Assembly (NCBI GenBank): GCA_001600055.1
Contig: BCIV01000004.1
Span: forward strand, 918,430 to 982,429
Source of the DNA: Filobasidium wieringae
Taxonomy: Eukaryota; Basidiomycota; Tremellomycetes; Filobasidiales; Filobasidiaceae
Reading direction: 5' to 3'
Length of the DNA: 64,000 nucleotides
Shown here: piece by piece, positions 44,165-56,266 of the stretch
Position numbering within the stretch: position 1 is the first letter of the stretch
How the letters are laid out: every line of letters begins with the position of its first letter
Notes under the pieces: model-generated
What the model saw: only the letters and a program-made list of their open reading frames with translations
The model's database searches: none
What the model was told of the DNA's origin: nothing
Position numbers and translations under genes: made by a program

Positions 44165-47100
44165 ATGGGTTCCGAAAAAGCGGCAGACGCTTCGGTCCCC
44201 TTGACCGAGGATAACGTAGCAGAAGCTCTTCAAGCTATAAAGGATGCTCGTAAGTGAAAACGACGTACTGTACTCCCGGATGATAGCTGACCGGACTATC
44301 CAATTACGAATAGCAACCCAAAAGAAAGCTGACATAGTTCAGGTGTTTGCGTTGAGATTTGACGTGGCTGAGGAGGTTAGAAGAGACGTCGCAAGAGTGT
44401 GGGAGAAGTCCGATCGCTTACCTGTATTTTGCGTCCACAGCTCTCGCCCACCTCGATCGACGCAATCACACTCTCTATACCACTTCTTATAGGATCTCCA
44501 AGCCCAACACTCCTTACTCCGGTTCTATTGTCCCTCATCCCAGCTCAAATCAAGCTGATTTCCCAATACGATACCACCTCAAACAAAGACCGAGCGAAAC
44601 TCGTGGTACAAACCCTCATGTCACCTTTACTGGAGAAAATGAACGACGCAAAAGATCGGATTCACGTACCCGCTGTAGACAATCTTATCGCCCTTGGAGA
44701 AGTCGTCTTTAGTAATCTCAAGCCTGCACCGGATTCCTCAGAAAGCGCCTTGTCGTCCAGTGCGAAGGGGAAGGAGAAAGAAACGATTCAGCAGATGTAC
44801 GAGAGGCTTCTGACTAACGCTATGGAGGGAAAATCTCCCCGAGGGAAGATTGGAGGAACGAAGATCGTCACTGGTGTTAGAGAGAAATGTACAGGGTTGG
44901 GTTTGAGACCGTTCATGCCTTTGCTAGTTGGGTATCTGGAAGATGGGGATAGCACTGTCCGCGAAAGTTCAAGAAACGTGAGTCGGTTCTTCTTCCATTA
45001 CCTACAGACCCGGCACTTGATGCTCGTCAAACCTATCCTATAGGCTCTCGTCGCCCTCCTTTCCTCGCCGACCACACCTCTCTCAGCGCGAACAGAACTG
45101 AAGAAACTGATGCAATCCCGGAGCATGAAAACGACCCTCATCGAATCCCTCTTGGACCAGATCAACAAAGCTGCTACTGTCGCCGCTACAGGTTCCGGTC
45201 GACCTAGTTCTGCCGGTGCTGCGGGGATGAGGCAGAGGACGATCTCTACCAAGAGTGCGGGGGTAATGGATGAGGTGGAGATCGCTCCCGTTTATGTAAG
45301 TCGTTTGAGAGGCGATGGAAAGGAAAGGTGACTGATATGTGATTTGGTAGATCTCTACGGAGAGGGAGATGGAGTCCGACTTCGCTTCTTTCCTGCCTGC
45401 TTTCGAGGTGAGACACCCCTTGAGTTTACCCTTGTCCGCTTCCATACTGATTGAGCATCTTGATTCCCTTAGGGAAAAGAAACGGAACACAACTGGTTGC
45501 AACGTGAAAAGGCCATCTCCAGAGTCAGAGGGATGCTGGTCACCGACGTCCATAGGCAGTTTCCTTCGGCTTTTCTCAGCATACTGAGGTCTTCTTTCTT
45601 GACGGCTTCAACGAAATCGGTAAGCACAAAGACTATACTCTTTCCATGATGTTTTCTGACACCTGTGATCATGTAGTTGGCGAGTTTGAGGACAACATTG
45701 TCGGTGCTGACACTCGGAATGTATAACGATATGCTCGAGGAGCTGGGAACGACTTTTGACCCACTTGTGGATTCGATTCTTCCTTCCCTTGCAAAGCTTG
45801 CCGGAGCTACCAAGAAAATCACAGCAGAAAACTCTCAGAACACGATTGGTCTGCTGATACAAAAGACTTCCTGTCCTCCAAGAACCTTTATACCTTTCTT
45901 GGTGAACGGGATCAACGATAAAGCCCCTCAAGTACGAGGTTATTTCGCAAGGCATTTGAGGGATTATATTGAAAAGCCAGCTAGAGGCGGAGCTCCTGCT
46001 TGGACTGCCGAATATCTCAGCTCGGTTAGCGATATGATAAAACACTGTTTGGGGGACGGGACGCCTCATGTCAGGGAAACCGCTCGACAGACCTTCTGGG
46101 CCTTCGATGCTCGATGTCCAAAAGAGGCCGCTAAGCTGATGGGCGAGTTGGATGATGGTGTTCGCAAGCTATTGGAAAAGGCAAAACCAGCTAAGAAAGA
46201 GCCAGAGAAGGAACAAGAAATCGTACAGGAGGTAGCGGAAAAGCCGGCCAAACCACCCGCTGCTGCTATCAAGGAGCGAAAACCAGTCTCTAGTCTCATG
46301 GCGGAGATGAAACGCAAGAAGATGGCTGCGATGAAGGCTCAAGCGGCCAAGAACTCGATTGAGGATATGCTCCTGCCCGAGACAGATGAAACGCCTCAGA
46401 CACTATCCGCATCATCCAGTATAGAGGGCCTTCCTATAAAATCGCCAGCCAGCTCTCCTGCTAAATCCGCTGTACTGCCCAGTGGAGTGACCTCCCCTGC
46501 GAGAACCCCGACGAAGGCTACCACTGCCTCTCCTAGCAGGATACCCATCCCGGTCCACATCCCGCATACTCCTACCTCAGCACTCGCTACAGCGGCGACT
46601 TTGCCGCTACCCGAGACGCCGCCAATCTCGACTCCCCAAGGCAATTTGTTTTCGCGGTCCGGAGCAAAGTTGACCTCTCCTCGTGAGCCTAATCCTGATC
46701 CGTTTGAAGACGTCTTTAGCTCCACTCCGGATCGTCCTATACACTCGGCTGCAGATGTGAGCCCTACACCAGGATCATCGGTACGTCAGGAGGAGATCAA
46801 TCGATCTGAAGCCCCTTCGCCAATCCCAGTGGAGGCCGATATCCCTCGATCAGGTTTGCCTTCTGCACAGGAGACTGCGACATCGCCGGTCCGTCCGTCT
46901 CCAAGCAGGGCAGGTCCGTCAAGTAGACGGATCGTTTCAATTGCGCGAGTGCCGACATCCATCTCTGGCGAGACCCATTTGGAGGCAAAGGGAGAGTCGG
47001 GTAGATGGAGCCCTGCTGCCCAATCACTGAAAACTCCCTCAGTGACGGACTGTTCGATCTGGATCCAGTGGGCCAAGGCGGCAACAACGGGAAGCCCTGA

Positions 47101-48094
47101 GCAGCGGACTGATCTTGGTCCGAAACTGACTTCCTTCCGCCAAGGTGGTTCAGTAGATGCGTCATTGCTGGAGGAGCTGTCTACTTTGCTTGCATCTAGA
47201 GCAGAAATGGCAGGTCGAAATATCTGCCGTGTTGCTCAAGTAGAAGACATACGTCAAATGATCCTCGAGCAACTAGCAGGCGAAGAAGTTCCCGTGACGG
47301 ACCTTCTCGATGCGGCTGTGAAGGTGGTAGCGACACTTTGCCGTGAACTGAACCAGAACACGCAACGTTCGCTCCTTGATGCTGCCTTGCTGCTGTTCTG
47401 GGAGATCGTTGTACGCCATCAAAACATAGCGGAGAACATCGACTCTCAATTAGTCGATGGGCTTTTCAGTCTATATCAGGCGGATGAGAAAGAGGTTCGT
47501 CCTGGTTCCAAGCGTATATGACGGTTCCTAACCAAAGTTGCTCACGACAGATGCGAAGACCTGTAGCAGCTTTGCTAGCGATTTGGGGCCAAACTACTGC
47601 TCAGCCTGTTGATCTTTTACACTTGGAACTGACCGAAGTCGAGAAGCGATTGGAAGCGAGGGCTCAGGATAGCTGGAAGATCTTGTTCTTCGGAGCGATG
47701 TCAGTGGTAGTGTTGATACTACGGCTTCCTGGAGCAGTCGTACGAGAACAAGTCGAGAAGATGAAGTTTTTGGTGGTCGCAGTAAGTCACGAACCTCGGA
47801 TCCTGCTACATCCTTGTGACTCACAAACCGCATTTGATCTAGGGAATGAACGCTCCCAACATCGCCGCAAGACAAGCAAGTAGCGTCCTCATTGTGGCTT
47901 TACAAGCGAACATTCGCGACCAGGTCGCGTTGTTCTCAATGCTTTCCGGTTTGTCTGATCAACAAAAGGATCTCGCAGCATACATGATCAAGCAGGATTT
48001 ACCAGAAGTCGAAGAAGGGGAGATATTGGCTACTAGCAAAACAGAGGGTGGACTATCCAAGGCTCTCAGAAGGCTGAGCACCATGCGAATATAA
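44165..48094 (+). CDS. STU1: CLASP-family microtubule-associated protein (Stu1)
   Basis: Plus-end microtubule rescue factor needed for spindle stability. Firm exons run from about 44430 to 44977, then 45044-45295, 45351-45407, 45473-45619, 45677-47494, 47551-47781 and 47843-48094, all phase 0. Exon 1 (44165-44249) starts MGSEKAADASVPLTEDN. TOG arrays are visible: LLTPVLLSLIPAQIKLISQY, GVREKCTGLGLRPFMPLLVG, then the CLASP_N repeat (RTTLSVLTLGMYNDMLEELG, FDPLVDSILPSLAKLAGATK, IPFLVNGINDKAPQVRGYFA, DMIKHCLGDGTPHVRETARQ). A Ser/Pro/Thr linker follows with SxIP-like and many TP sites (ASPSRIPIPVH), as in CLASPs. The C-terminal domain (DVALLAIWGQ-type helices to EGGLSKALRRLSTMRI) matches a Cls-binding tail. 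Exons 2-3 (44320-44480) are ambiguous because frames shift there. The last long exon uses a GTTCGT donor at 47495. Confidence 0.85.
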
Positions 48095-48227
48095 TTACGA
48101 CTATAATCATGAACTCTTTCCACGAGGGCTGCTGTAAACCCCGTGTCTACAACCGGTTGGTACAACTCGAATATGAATCCCTGTCAAAAATAGCATTGTA
48201 GAAAAATCAAAGTGTTGTGGTCTTGAG

Positions 48228-51200
48228 TTATCGCGCGTCTCTGGTGAATAGTAGTCTCGCTTCTTCGATCCTGCTCGACCCTGCGGAAATGATTCATTAC
48301 TTTAGCTGGGTTCTTAGGGGTTTCTTGCGGGCTACTTACTGTTCAATTCATTCAGATCATTCTCCACTGTAAGCCGTCTCCCTTTTCTCGCACTTGAATT
48401 GCTTATCATTCCGTCATGCATCGGGATTGGACGTGGAGATCCGCTGACGAACCAAGATGGTGATTCGGGATGCTCAGCCAATCTCGGATTCTTAGCTTTT
48501 GGCGTGCGGCTCGGCGTGACAGGGAGCATGACTTTGTCAATGTTCAGATTAGATTGTAGAGACCGGGACGGGGTAAGCGCTGGACTATACTCTGCAGGCT
48601 TCTTCCCGGTAGGAGCGAATGTATTCGGAGTTTTCGGGCTTAAAAGCTCTGGCGGGGATATCTTGGTCGGGTCACGCTCCTCTAACCCTTGCGCTAAAGA
48701 TTTGATCATTCTGTTCTGATCGAGGACTCGCTATGTAAAAACACAAAGTGGGTGAACAGGCAGCATCGCAAGGGTAGACAAGAGGTACTCACCTGTCGCC
48801 ACTCCTCAATTTTGTTCAGAAGCTCGTCTTGAACCGTTTTAAGTCCAGTGATCACCTTTTCCAGCTTGAGTATCTCTTCACCCTCCCGGCTTCTTTGTAT
48901 CCGGGCAGTGACGGAATAAGGTAGCGGTCCTACCCCAGCAGAAGCATCGCTGTTCAACGTGACGCGATTCTCCTTTAATGATCCCGTGTGCCGCAGTCCA
49001 CTTGTACTTGGCTGAGCGTGCCCTGTACTATCGATAGGAATTCGTGGTAAACCCAGCTCGTTCAGGCGAGAAACTCTGTTTTGCGCTTGATCGATCTCTT
49101 GCCTTGCATCGTCTAAAGAACCTCTTAGTCTTGCTATCTCTTCCGCGAGCAAAGCAGACTGATCCCTTTGTTGCTTGTTACGTCGACGTTCTTCTGCGAG
49201 ATCCTCCGCCAAGGCCGCCCGTGCGGCTCTCTCCTCCAGATATCGTTGTCTCCATTCATCTCTTTCAATCGTCATGTCTCTGACCTCCAGCTCGAGCCCA
49301 GTGCGTGACATGTCTGCTACAGACAAGTCGGCTGCCAAATCATTCACCTGATTGCTGTTGTTCCTCCTGTGATACCTTGCTACTTTTATAATGTCCTCCC
49401 TAGTGAAAGTCGGCCCACTAGCATTGTTCTCGTTTTCCTCGAGGAGCATAGCCATACTGCCACTGACAGCACGGCGACTAGCTCGGCTGGGCGAGTCTGT
49501 CACCTGCGAACGTCCCATGTTTGGACCAGATATATAGTCACTAACTCTCCTCCTTAACCTACCAGCTGGATTGCCTCCTGATCCAGAGGGACCCATCCCC
49601 ATAGAATGACTAGATAGAATCTCGCCGTTGAGTTGCGCAAGTTGAGAGTAGACCCGATTGCGTCGCGCTTCCAGCTCTAGCAGCTCTGTTGTGATCTGTA
49701 GGCAAAAGACGTCAATAGAGCTATCAGATATCACTGAGCTAGAAGACTTACCTCCGCTCGGGAGTCGGCATTATCATGTCCGACGTTAGGTCGAATCTGC
49801 TGTCGGCCCATATCCTCCAGTTGCAAGCGCAAGGCGGCTATCTCTTCTTCCTTTGCCAAGAGCATAGCTTTCTCTGACGAAGCGACCTATCGCAATAATA
49901 ACTATGTTTAGCTTCTGGCGGAAGTCACATACGAAAGACGTGACTCGCTATTCCCTGAACCGCCTTGGTCTGCACTTGAGCGCATCGAGAAGCGAACTTT
50001 AACGTTTCTAGGGTTTCTGCTTGATGGCGTTCCTCCAGCGACAATGTACAGATCACCGCGATATTCGCATTACCACCCAGTGCGTTCTCGAGCAGATGCG
50101 TTAGCTTGCTGTTCCGGTACGGTACATGACTTCCACTAGAATAGTTGAATGTAACTGAGAAATGGAGTGATTGGGTAATGAGGATCGGTTGTACTCACGG
50201 TTTGCGGTTGTTGTCTGATAATTGCTCAATAACGGTTCCCAAAGCCAATAGACTTCGGTTGATGTATTTCCCTTCCGCCAACCTTTCGACGTCTGATGCA
50301 GCCTTTTCGCTACCCGCTAGATCGATTAACGTCTGATAGCAAATTTAGTCAGATAGGTAGCCGTGCGACCAATGATGTTATAGCACTCACAAGTTTCGAT
50401 CTCCTCACATCTGCTCCTTCTCTACTCTCGATAGTCTGCACCATTGCATTCTTAGCCACCGATCAAACGACAGGTTCTTGAAAGTATAAGATAGACGAAC
50501 TAAAGTGAAGACGCAATGGGACCTCGAACTACGCTCATTCCAATCTGTCGCTCCTGTTTTCCTATTGTTCATCCCCTTCTTGAGCAATTCCAAAATATCT
50601 TCTGGACATTTGACTATCTCTTCTACTAGGGGTCGAACGTGAACGGTCCCCTGTATTAAAATGATTGGGTTGAATGTAATAGCAATATAAGTTGAAGAAG
50701 AACTTACGTTCTCAACATGAATATTAGGACGTTCGTTATCTAGTATCACCTTTTTGGGTGCGACGAGTATATCCCGGATAGACTCGTTATAGATCTGTAA
50801 ATACAATCCCATTATCAGTCATCTTGCAACATCTACGTCACGGGCAAGTGGATCTACCTCCAAATACGAAACCCGAAGTAGATAATGCCTTTCTTGGTTC
50901 TATCGGCCCAATATATGATTAGCTTCTAAAATATTTAAGAATATCTAGCTTCGCGGACAAGGAGAACTTACCTCCTCGATCGCTTCGAAAACACTAGTGA
51001 TAGCCAAAGGGATGACTCCAACATCGTCCCCTTCCCCGCTCATTGTATGAGTTTTCCCTACCAATTCGTCCTCGATGAGCTGGTTTGGCATCGTCATGGA
51101 ACGAACACTACTCACCTGAACCGGTTTGTCCGTAAGCGAAGATGGTAGAGTTGAATCCGGCCATACATTTCAAAACGAGGGGAGCGATCTTTTCTTCATA

Positions 51201-51740
51201 CAGCGAGTGAGTCTTATTCGGTGCGAGGTGTAGAGCGTCTATCAATCGCAAAACCATATCAGAAAGTTTCTTACGGGAGACCTACTAAGGTCAAGACTCT
51301 AAGTAGTAAAACTTTCACTTACCGAAAGAATAAATGTATTCCCCTGTCCTTCCCGATTTCCTACCCCTCTTGATTATCCTCGAATGAGTATCGCTTAGAG
51401 CTAGGGTATGAGCTTCAGCGTCCAATTCATAAGCCTCCAAAGCTGTTTCTGAAGAAGCTGGTCGAGCTCTATGGAAGTAGATGAGGTGAGTTAATCACAA
51501 CTTTTGGCTATGCGAAAGGAGGTGCCATGATGCTTACTTTACGCAGACGATAACTTTGTCCTTTGGTTGAGGTTTGCTTGCACTGGAAAGACTATTGATG
51601 CTTCCACTAGATCTAGAGCCTCCATTCAGTTTAATAGGTGAAGATAATGTCAACGAAGAGGAAGCTTTAATCGACGCAGTCGCATCGTTCTTGGTGGAAG
51701 GTGTGATAGGCCGATATCTAGGTTTAGTCGGAGTTTGCAT
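48228..51740 (-). CDS. Kinesin with N-terminal motor (kinesin-7/CENP-E or Kip2-like)
   Basis: Plus-end directed microtubule motor, by family. The ATG at 51740 opens a Ser/Thr-rich leader (MQTPTKPRYRPITPSTKND) before the motor: KVIVCVKARPASSETALEAY, the P-loop FAYGQTGSGKTHTMSGEGDD (split by an intron inside GSG|K), switch I region DWNERSSRSHCVFTL, switch II LIDLAGSEKAASDVERLAEG, KYINRSLLALGTVIEQLSDN and PYRNSKLTHLLENALGGNAN, ending TLKFASRCAQVQTKA. The motor is split into many short exons. A coiled-coil stalk follows (for example RLRGSLDDARQEIDQAQNRV, EILKLEKVITGLKTVQDELL). The tail is disordered with SP/TP sites and ends LNRSSRIEEARLLFTRDAR after a last exon 48280-48228. Placement near CLASP is convergent and functionally suggestive. 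The donor around 49945-49990 is not settled. Confidence 0.88.
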
Positions 51741-52368
51741 GATTGAAGATCTCACTTCATAAGTCTTTGTGTTCTTCCGGTGGTCCTATATCTAAATCTA
51801 CTACTGATGAGGCTGTTGCTAGCTATCGATGACCTGATTGAAGTGAATGAGTCGAATCAAAGGAGAGTGATGGATTGTTATTGATAAAGGTTGAAAGAGG
51901 ATCTACTTGGATTCGATTTCTCGCGTATACCTGGACTGCAGGCGCGAACGACTGAAACAACTGGAGATCGACATTCGTCTACAGTCCGGTCAGGACTTGA
52001 AAAAAATGGTGGTTATTGTAAGGTACATCGCTTTCCTACAAGCTACAAGTTGCCCATTGGAGAGGGTCAGAGACAAGCTCTGGCTCGACCCATAACATCA
52101 GGGATCAAGATTGATAACCAATTTGATGGATCGCCCTTCGCTCTCTCACAGGTTGACGTGTATTAAAATATCAATTTTAGTTACGTCATGACATCCCTTA
52201 TCACTCCGCGCCTCTTGATTTATGAAAACCATCCGCCATCCGCAGTGCAAGACATCGCAACATCAAGATCGGACAGATCAAAACCACCACTAAAACATTC
52301 ATCCTCAAATTATCCTAGGAAGCTAGAAAACTACATCAAACCTCCTCTTATACACTCTTGAAGCCAAC
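51741..52368. promoter_or_regulatory. Divergent promoter region (kinesin / mini-gene)
   Basis: 628 bp between divergent start codons. It is AT-rich, with no supportable gene. The plus frame at 51891-52166 has no splice or motif support. TTATACACT at about 52348 may be a weak TATA element for the mini-gene. Confidence 0.4.
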
Positions 52369-52681
52369 ATGCCTATCTCTGTCGTACATCACAACCGTTC
52401 TTACACCATCATTCCCGGTGTAAGCCTATTGCTCGATTTGATGACATGCGCGATCGCCTGACTGACTTGACTTGATCCGGCTATGTTATCGCTGAACAGG
52501 TCTGGAAGATCGACCGTATGGGTGGGTCTAGCCTGATGAATACACTCAGACCAAAGAGTTGAAGAACTGATTCCGAGAACCCTTTGATCTTGCTTCCTTC
52601 GTTTCTTGGATCGGTTCTGTGGGCATTTTAGGAGGAAGGTTCTCCATGGTCTTCTTTAACAAGTTCCGATGGACCAAATAG
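52369..52681 (+). CDS. Spliced 40-residue mini-protein, unknown
   Basis: Too short for a standard frame search but well structured: exon 1 52369-52419 (MPISVVHHNRSYTIIPG), intron with GTAAGC...ACAG, exon 2 52500-52521 (VWKIDRMG), intron 52522-52631 (GTGGGT...TTAG), exon 3 52632-52681 (GRFSMVFFNKFRWTK then TAG). The three pieces total 123 nt with exact phase agreement, and each intron has a plausible branch site (CTGAC near 52460; ACTGATTCC near 52571). The product is basic, with a short hydrophobic/aromatic C-terminal stretch, of the size of small mitochondrial or membrane-complex subunits. I do not recognise the family. If exon 2 were read through without splicing the protein would end after about 36 residues with an unrelated tail. 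Confidence 0.55.
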
Positions 52682-53515
52682 ATGAGCTTTCGGGGATTGA
52701 TGGAGGAAGCGGCGATGTAAGTTGGATTGCATTCAGGGATGAAGGGAAAGGAACATAATCTGATTCCTACAATTTCTACGTCCCAATTTCAAGGGTTATT
52801 CGGGTTCCTTTTCGCTATACCAATATGGAAGAGGACATGGACGAATGAGAGAGAAGAATAGATGGACTATGGATTGGATTGCAGATTACAGACTACTGGG
52901 TTAGGCTAGGAATATAATTTTTCAGTCCTCATCATGACGATACGCATTCGGTTTGTAGATATAGTGATTACTACGGGATTGCCGGCTTGATCGTCTCTCA
53001 GTTAGGAGAACGAGGAGTTGGAATATACACGATATACCCTTTCGAAAGCTCCGAACTTCAATAGGATCAATGGCCAGTAGCCCAGATGTTTCTCACACGT
53101 GCGATATCGCGACATCGTTTTATCGGCCGCAAGACATGTTGCCCAAGGCCAATGACGTGCTCTCTTTGATCTCTTTGTTCGTCGAGAAGAAAGGAGGTCT
53201 TCCCTATTTGCAAAACGGGGTCATGATCAAGGGGTAGAATGTCTAGAACACTAGAACGATGTCACGGTCACGTGAAACGGTTTCTACATGACGTCACCCA
53301 ACACTTGGCGCAGAGGCACAGCAGTCGGAGTAAGACGGGCGGATGCAACCGGTGAGATGTCTCACTTGACTGAGGGATCAGCCAGCAGCTGGTCCGTTGT
53401 ATCGATTGTAGTCAGATGTATATAACACGCAGCACACAGCTTCAGTCGGAACTGTTCGCCACTTGCCCACTTGCCACATTGCTCATACCATATCAATAAC
53501 GCTACAACACTTACC
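52682..53515. other. Intergenic region
   Basis: About 830 bp without a supportable gene; it holds the 3' end of the mini-gene and the promoter of the eisosome-like gene. A TATA-like GTATATAAC lies at about 53418, 98 bp before that start codon. Confidence 0.5.
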
Positions 53516-55594
53516 ATGCAAGGACTGTTACACAAGATAGAAGAGAAAGCTCAGGCGTCCGGGTTGATGAAGAATCAACAGGCCGGTACTGCCACTACTG
53601 GTCAACCTACCGGGGATACCACCACTACTACTGCGACTGGTAAACCAGGCTTGTCCTCCCAATTGTCTCAGCTCGCGTACGTTCTTCCTGCTACGAAGCA
53701 GTCAACTCAGTTTCCAGCACTAATTCTGAACCGCATGTTATTGATGTGCACCAAATACAGCCAGAACCCCCAGATCGCGCAGTTGAATCACCAGATGAGG
53801 TCCTTCCAGCATCACTACGTTACAGGATCCTCTTCCCCCGTTCTGAAGGGTCTGCAGATTGGAATTACCGCTCATAAGGCACGTCCTTCTCTGCATGTCC
53901 GTTCTTATATCGCCAACAGGAACGCTAACTATCCTTTTTTCGCTTCAACAGGGGGTAGCTCTGGATTACGATACTCTTTCCCGCGATACGGCTCTGTTAG
54001 GAAGGGAGATGGATGGATGGGTGAAGAGCCTTCCGGTTGGAGATACGGTCACTCACGAAGGAGTAAAGGAAGGACCGGTCGTGGCTGCCTCTGGCGGTCT
54101 TTACGAAGGTAAGCTTTCAGAATGATCTTTGTACGAAGAAGGGCTGAGGATATCAGAACTGATGAAACGAATGTTATGGACTAAACAGCCGAACCTACCC
54201 TTACCCTCTTGAATTTGACCACTCAACTATCATCCATCCAGAAGATCCTCTCAACCCGGCTTCTCGACTCCCGTACTCACTTGAAATCCCTACGAGAAAT
54301 CGAGCAGGGGATCAACGAGAAACAAATCCGCTTGAAGGAGTTGGAGAAACGTCATGCGAAGAACGAATCCCTTGCGGGAGAGGTGGAGAGGCTGAAGTAC
54401 GAGATCAAGGAGAGCAGTTATGGGTTAGGGGAGAAGAGGGGGGATGGATTCAAGAAGAGCGAGAAGGCGGTTTGGGAAGCTTATACGGAGGTCAGTCTGT
54501 CCTTACATCCCTGGATCTGAATGGATCGACTGACTTGACGATCTCTCTTTGATTGGTATAGTATGCTAAAAACCTCCTAGTCATCTCCCACGCGGGAGAG
54601 ACGCTCTGCGATCTTATGCCCAGTACCACTCCTGTTCAGACTGCGAGTACTACTTCGTCGCTTTCTGCAGGGGAGAAGAAAGAACGAGTTCGTAATGTTG
54701 AAGAGGGAGTGAGGAGGAGTTTGGCTGGATTACCGGGTGGATGGAGTGTTGAGGTCCATGAGGCTGATGGAAGGGGAGTTGGAAGGACGTGAGTTCTCTG
54801 AGTACTGTCGTACAACAAGTAGCAGTTGATCCTTACATCTCGTTCCCGATCGCAGAGCAAGCCGTTCGAGTTTCTCTCAAACTCAGTCTCACCCGTCGAT
54901 CCCTCCTCATGTGATTCATTCCCAACCCGTTCAAGCGGATATCATTGGAGCCTACCCTTCTTCCCATTTGAACAACGATCCTACCCCTCTACCCACCCAG
55001 TCTTCCAGATCAGGGGATCTAGTAGGAACCCATAAACATCATAGTTCGTTCGATCGACCGGTCAGTGCAGCTCCCTTGACCATCCCCAACACCGGTTCAG
55101 GGATTGGAGCAGGAGCTGGACCACATGGATCTTTTAGCGGCAATGAAGAGTCGGCGCTGAGGACGGATTCGCCCCCTACAGGATTGGCGAGTGAAGAACT
55201 AGTCAATCATCCTACTATGGCCGAGACTGGTGTACCCGTGCTCTCGACGGGAGGAGGACCTTCTTCCGGTCAATTCGAGAGGAAATCTCCTTCTACCAGC
55301 GAAGGGATCGTCAGGCTCGATAGTTTGGGGGGCGAGGGGATCGCTCATCGTCCTTCCCAGTCTCACATGCAGGAATATGGAAAGGAGGAGTTGCCCAGTT
55401 ATGGTGAAGGTTACGCTGCGAGGGCTTCGGCTTTCCCAAGTACGAACACGGCCGGGATGACGGGACAGCAAGAGGATTTCCCTCCTCCTCCTCAACACCC
55501 TGATTTGGTACAAGGGAAACCTAGTGGGTACGAAGGACTTTCACCGAGGGAACAGGCGGAGATGCAATTGAGGCAGAAAGGATATCAAGGATGA
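53516..55594 (+). CDS. Eisosome Pil1/Lsp1-like BAR-domain protein
   Basis: Likely membrane-curving protein of plasma-membrane furrows. Exon 1 53516-53676 starts MQGLLHKIEEKAQASGLMKN with a Thr/Gly-rich linker; exon 2 starts at 53761 (QNPQIAQLNHQMRSFQHHYV). The next junction (about 53880 to 53951) has no in-phase GT donor; GCACGT after AAG would be a GC-AG intron. Later exons continue GVALDYDTLSRDTALLGREM, EPTLTLLNLTTQLSSIQKIL and then the BAR-like core STRLLDSRTHLKSLREIEQG, HAKNESLAGEVERLKYEIKE, KKSEKAVWEAYTEYAKNLLV and ISHAGETLCDLMP. This follows the Pil1/Lsp1 pattern (RSTLKSIRxIE ... LxxELVRAEAE ... FALIAGYGKALLELL). The last exon is a disordered Ser/Pro/Gly-rich tail of about 250 residues ending PREQAEMQLRQKGYQG. 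It is more divergent than canonical Pil1, so it may be a paralog. Medium certainty on the family. Confidence 0.68.
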
Positions 55595-55941
55595 ATGCAA
55601 TGTGACTCGGAAGGGGCGTGGAAAAAATAGAGGTCACCATACATGAGACCGACCTTTGTGATTGAGGTGAATGTGAAACGTATTGAGAAATGATTGTTTA
55701 TGATAATACCCATGATACCTTTCCTGCCTTCCTGCCGAGCTCGTTGCAGCGTTTCAAGTGCCCGTGCGCTGGGGGGCGTCGACCGAAAGTCCGAGGTCTG
55801 ATCACGTAACAACTGAAACGAGGCAGGAACGGCAGGGTGGACGAGCACAAAGGGCTTTTCGCGTTCCGAGCGTCTCAGGAGCTGAAACGTGATCGAAGGA
55901 TCTGTTCGTTTGTATCCGCAGGCTGTGATCACGGCTCAACG

Positions 55942-55950
55942 TATATAAAG
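55942..55950 (+). promoter_or_regulatory. TATA box upstream of alpha-amylase
   Basis: TATATAAAG is a near-perfect TATA element about 317 bp before the amylase start codon. Strong TATA boxes fit a highly regulated secreted enzyme. The long distance implies a leader of roughly 280 nt, or one with an intron (a GTGAGT occurs at 56177). Confidence 0.55.
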
Positions 55951-56045
55951 GTATCGACGAACCTATTTGTTGTTTTCCTTTCACTTTGGCTGTACAAGAC
56001 TTTCAACCCCGGCCACCAGCACCAGCGACTACCTACTACGCCTTA

Positions 56046-56062
56046 TACACACACACACACAC
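56046..56062 (+). repeat. (AC)n dinucleotide run in the amylase leader
   Basis: Short AC repeat of about eight units in the presumed 5' untranslated region. Confidence 0.85.
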
Positions 56063-56266
56063 TCAGCAGGTTACTGAGTTTAGACATCGTACTTACACTC
56101 GTTATCATCACCTGTATCCATCAGCAATAACAACAGTCCTCCTCGACACTTCCTTTCACCGTACAAACAAATTCAAGTGAGTTCTTGGTCACCTGAGATA
56201 ACAACCGCTCGTACTGATGATAATGCCGAACCATCATCGCCTTACTACAGCATCATCACCGTCGTC

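Larger units (their letters stand above)
55595..56266. promoter_or_regulatory. Amylase promoter and leader
   Basis: A clear TATA box TATATAAAG lies at 55942-55950, about 320 bp before the amylase ATG. The leader has a (AC)n run at 56046-56062. Minus-strand frames here are shadow. Confidence 0.6.

Noticed and set aside
44359..44712. 117-codon frame giving STALAHLDRRNHTL as the CLASP exon
   Set aside because: Its start resembles a TOG helix but the frame soon becomes unlike CLASP and has no GT donor to rejoin the firm downstream frame. Kept only as an ambiguity.
55585..55932. 115-codon minus-strand frame between the eisosome-like gene and amylase
   Set aside because: Overlaps the 3' region of one gene and the promoter of another, has no domain, and no splice signals.
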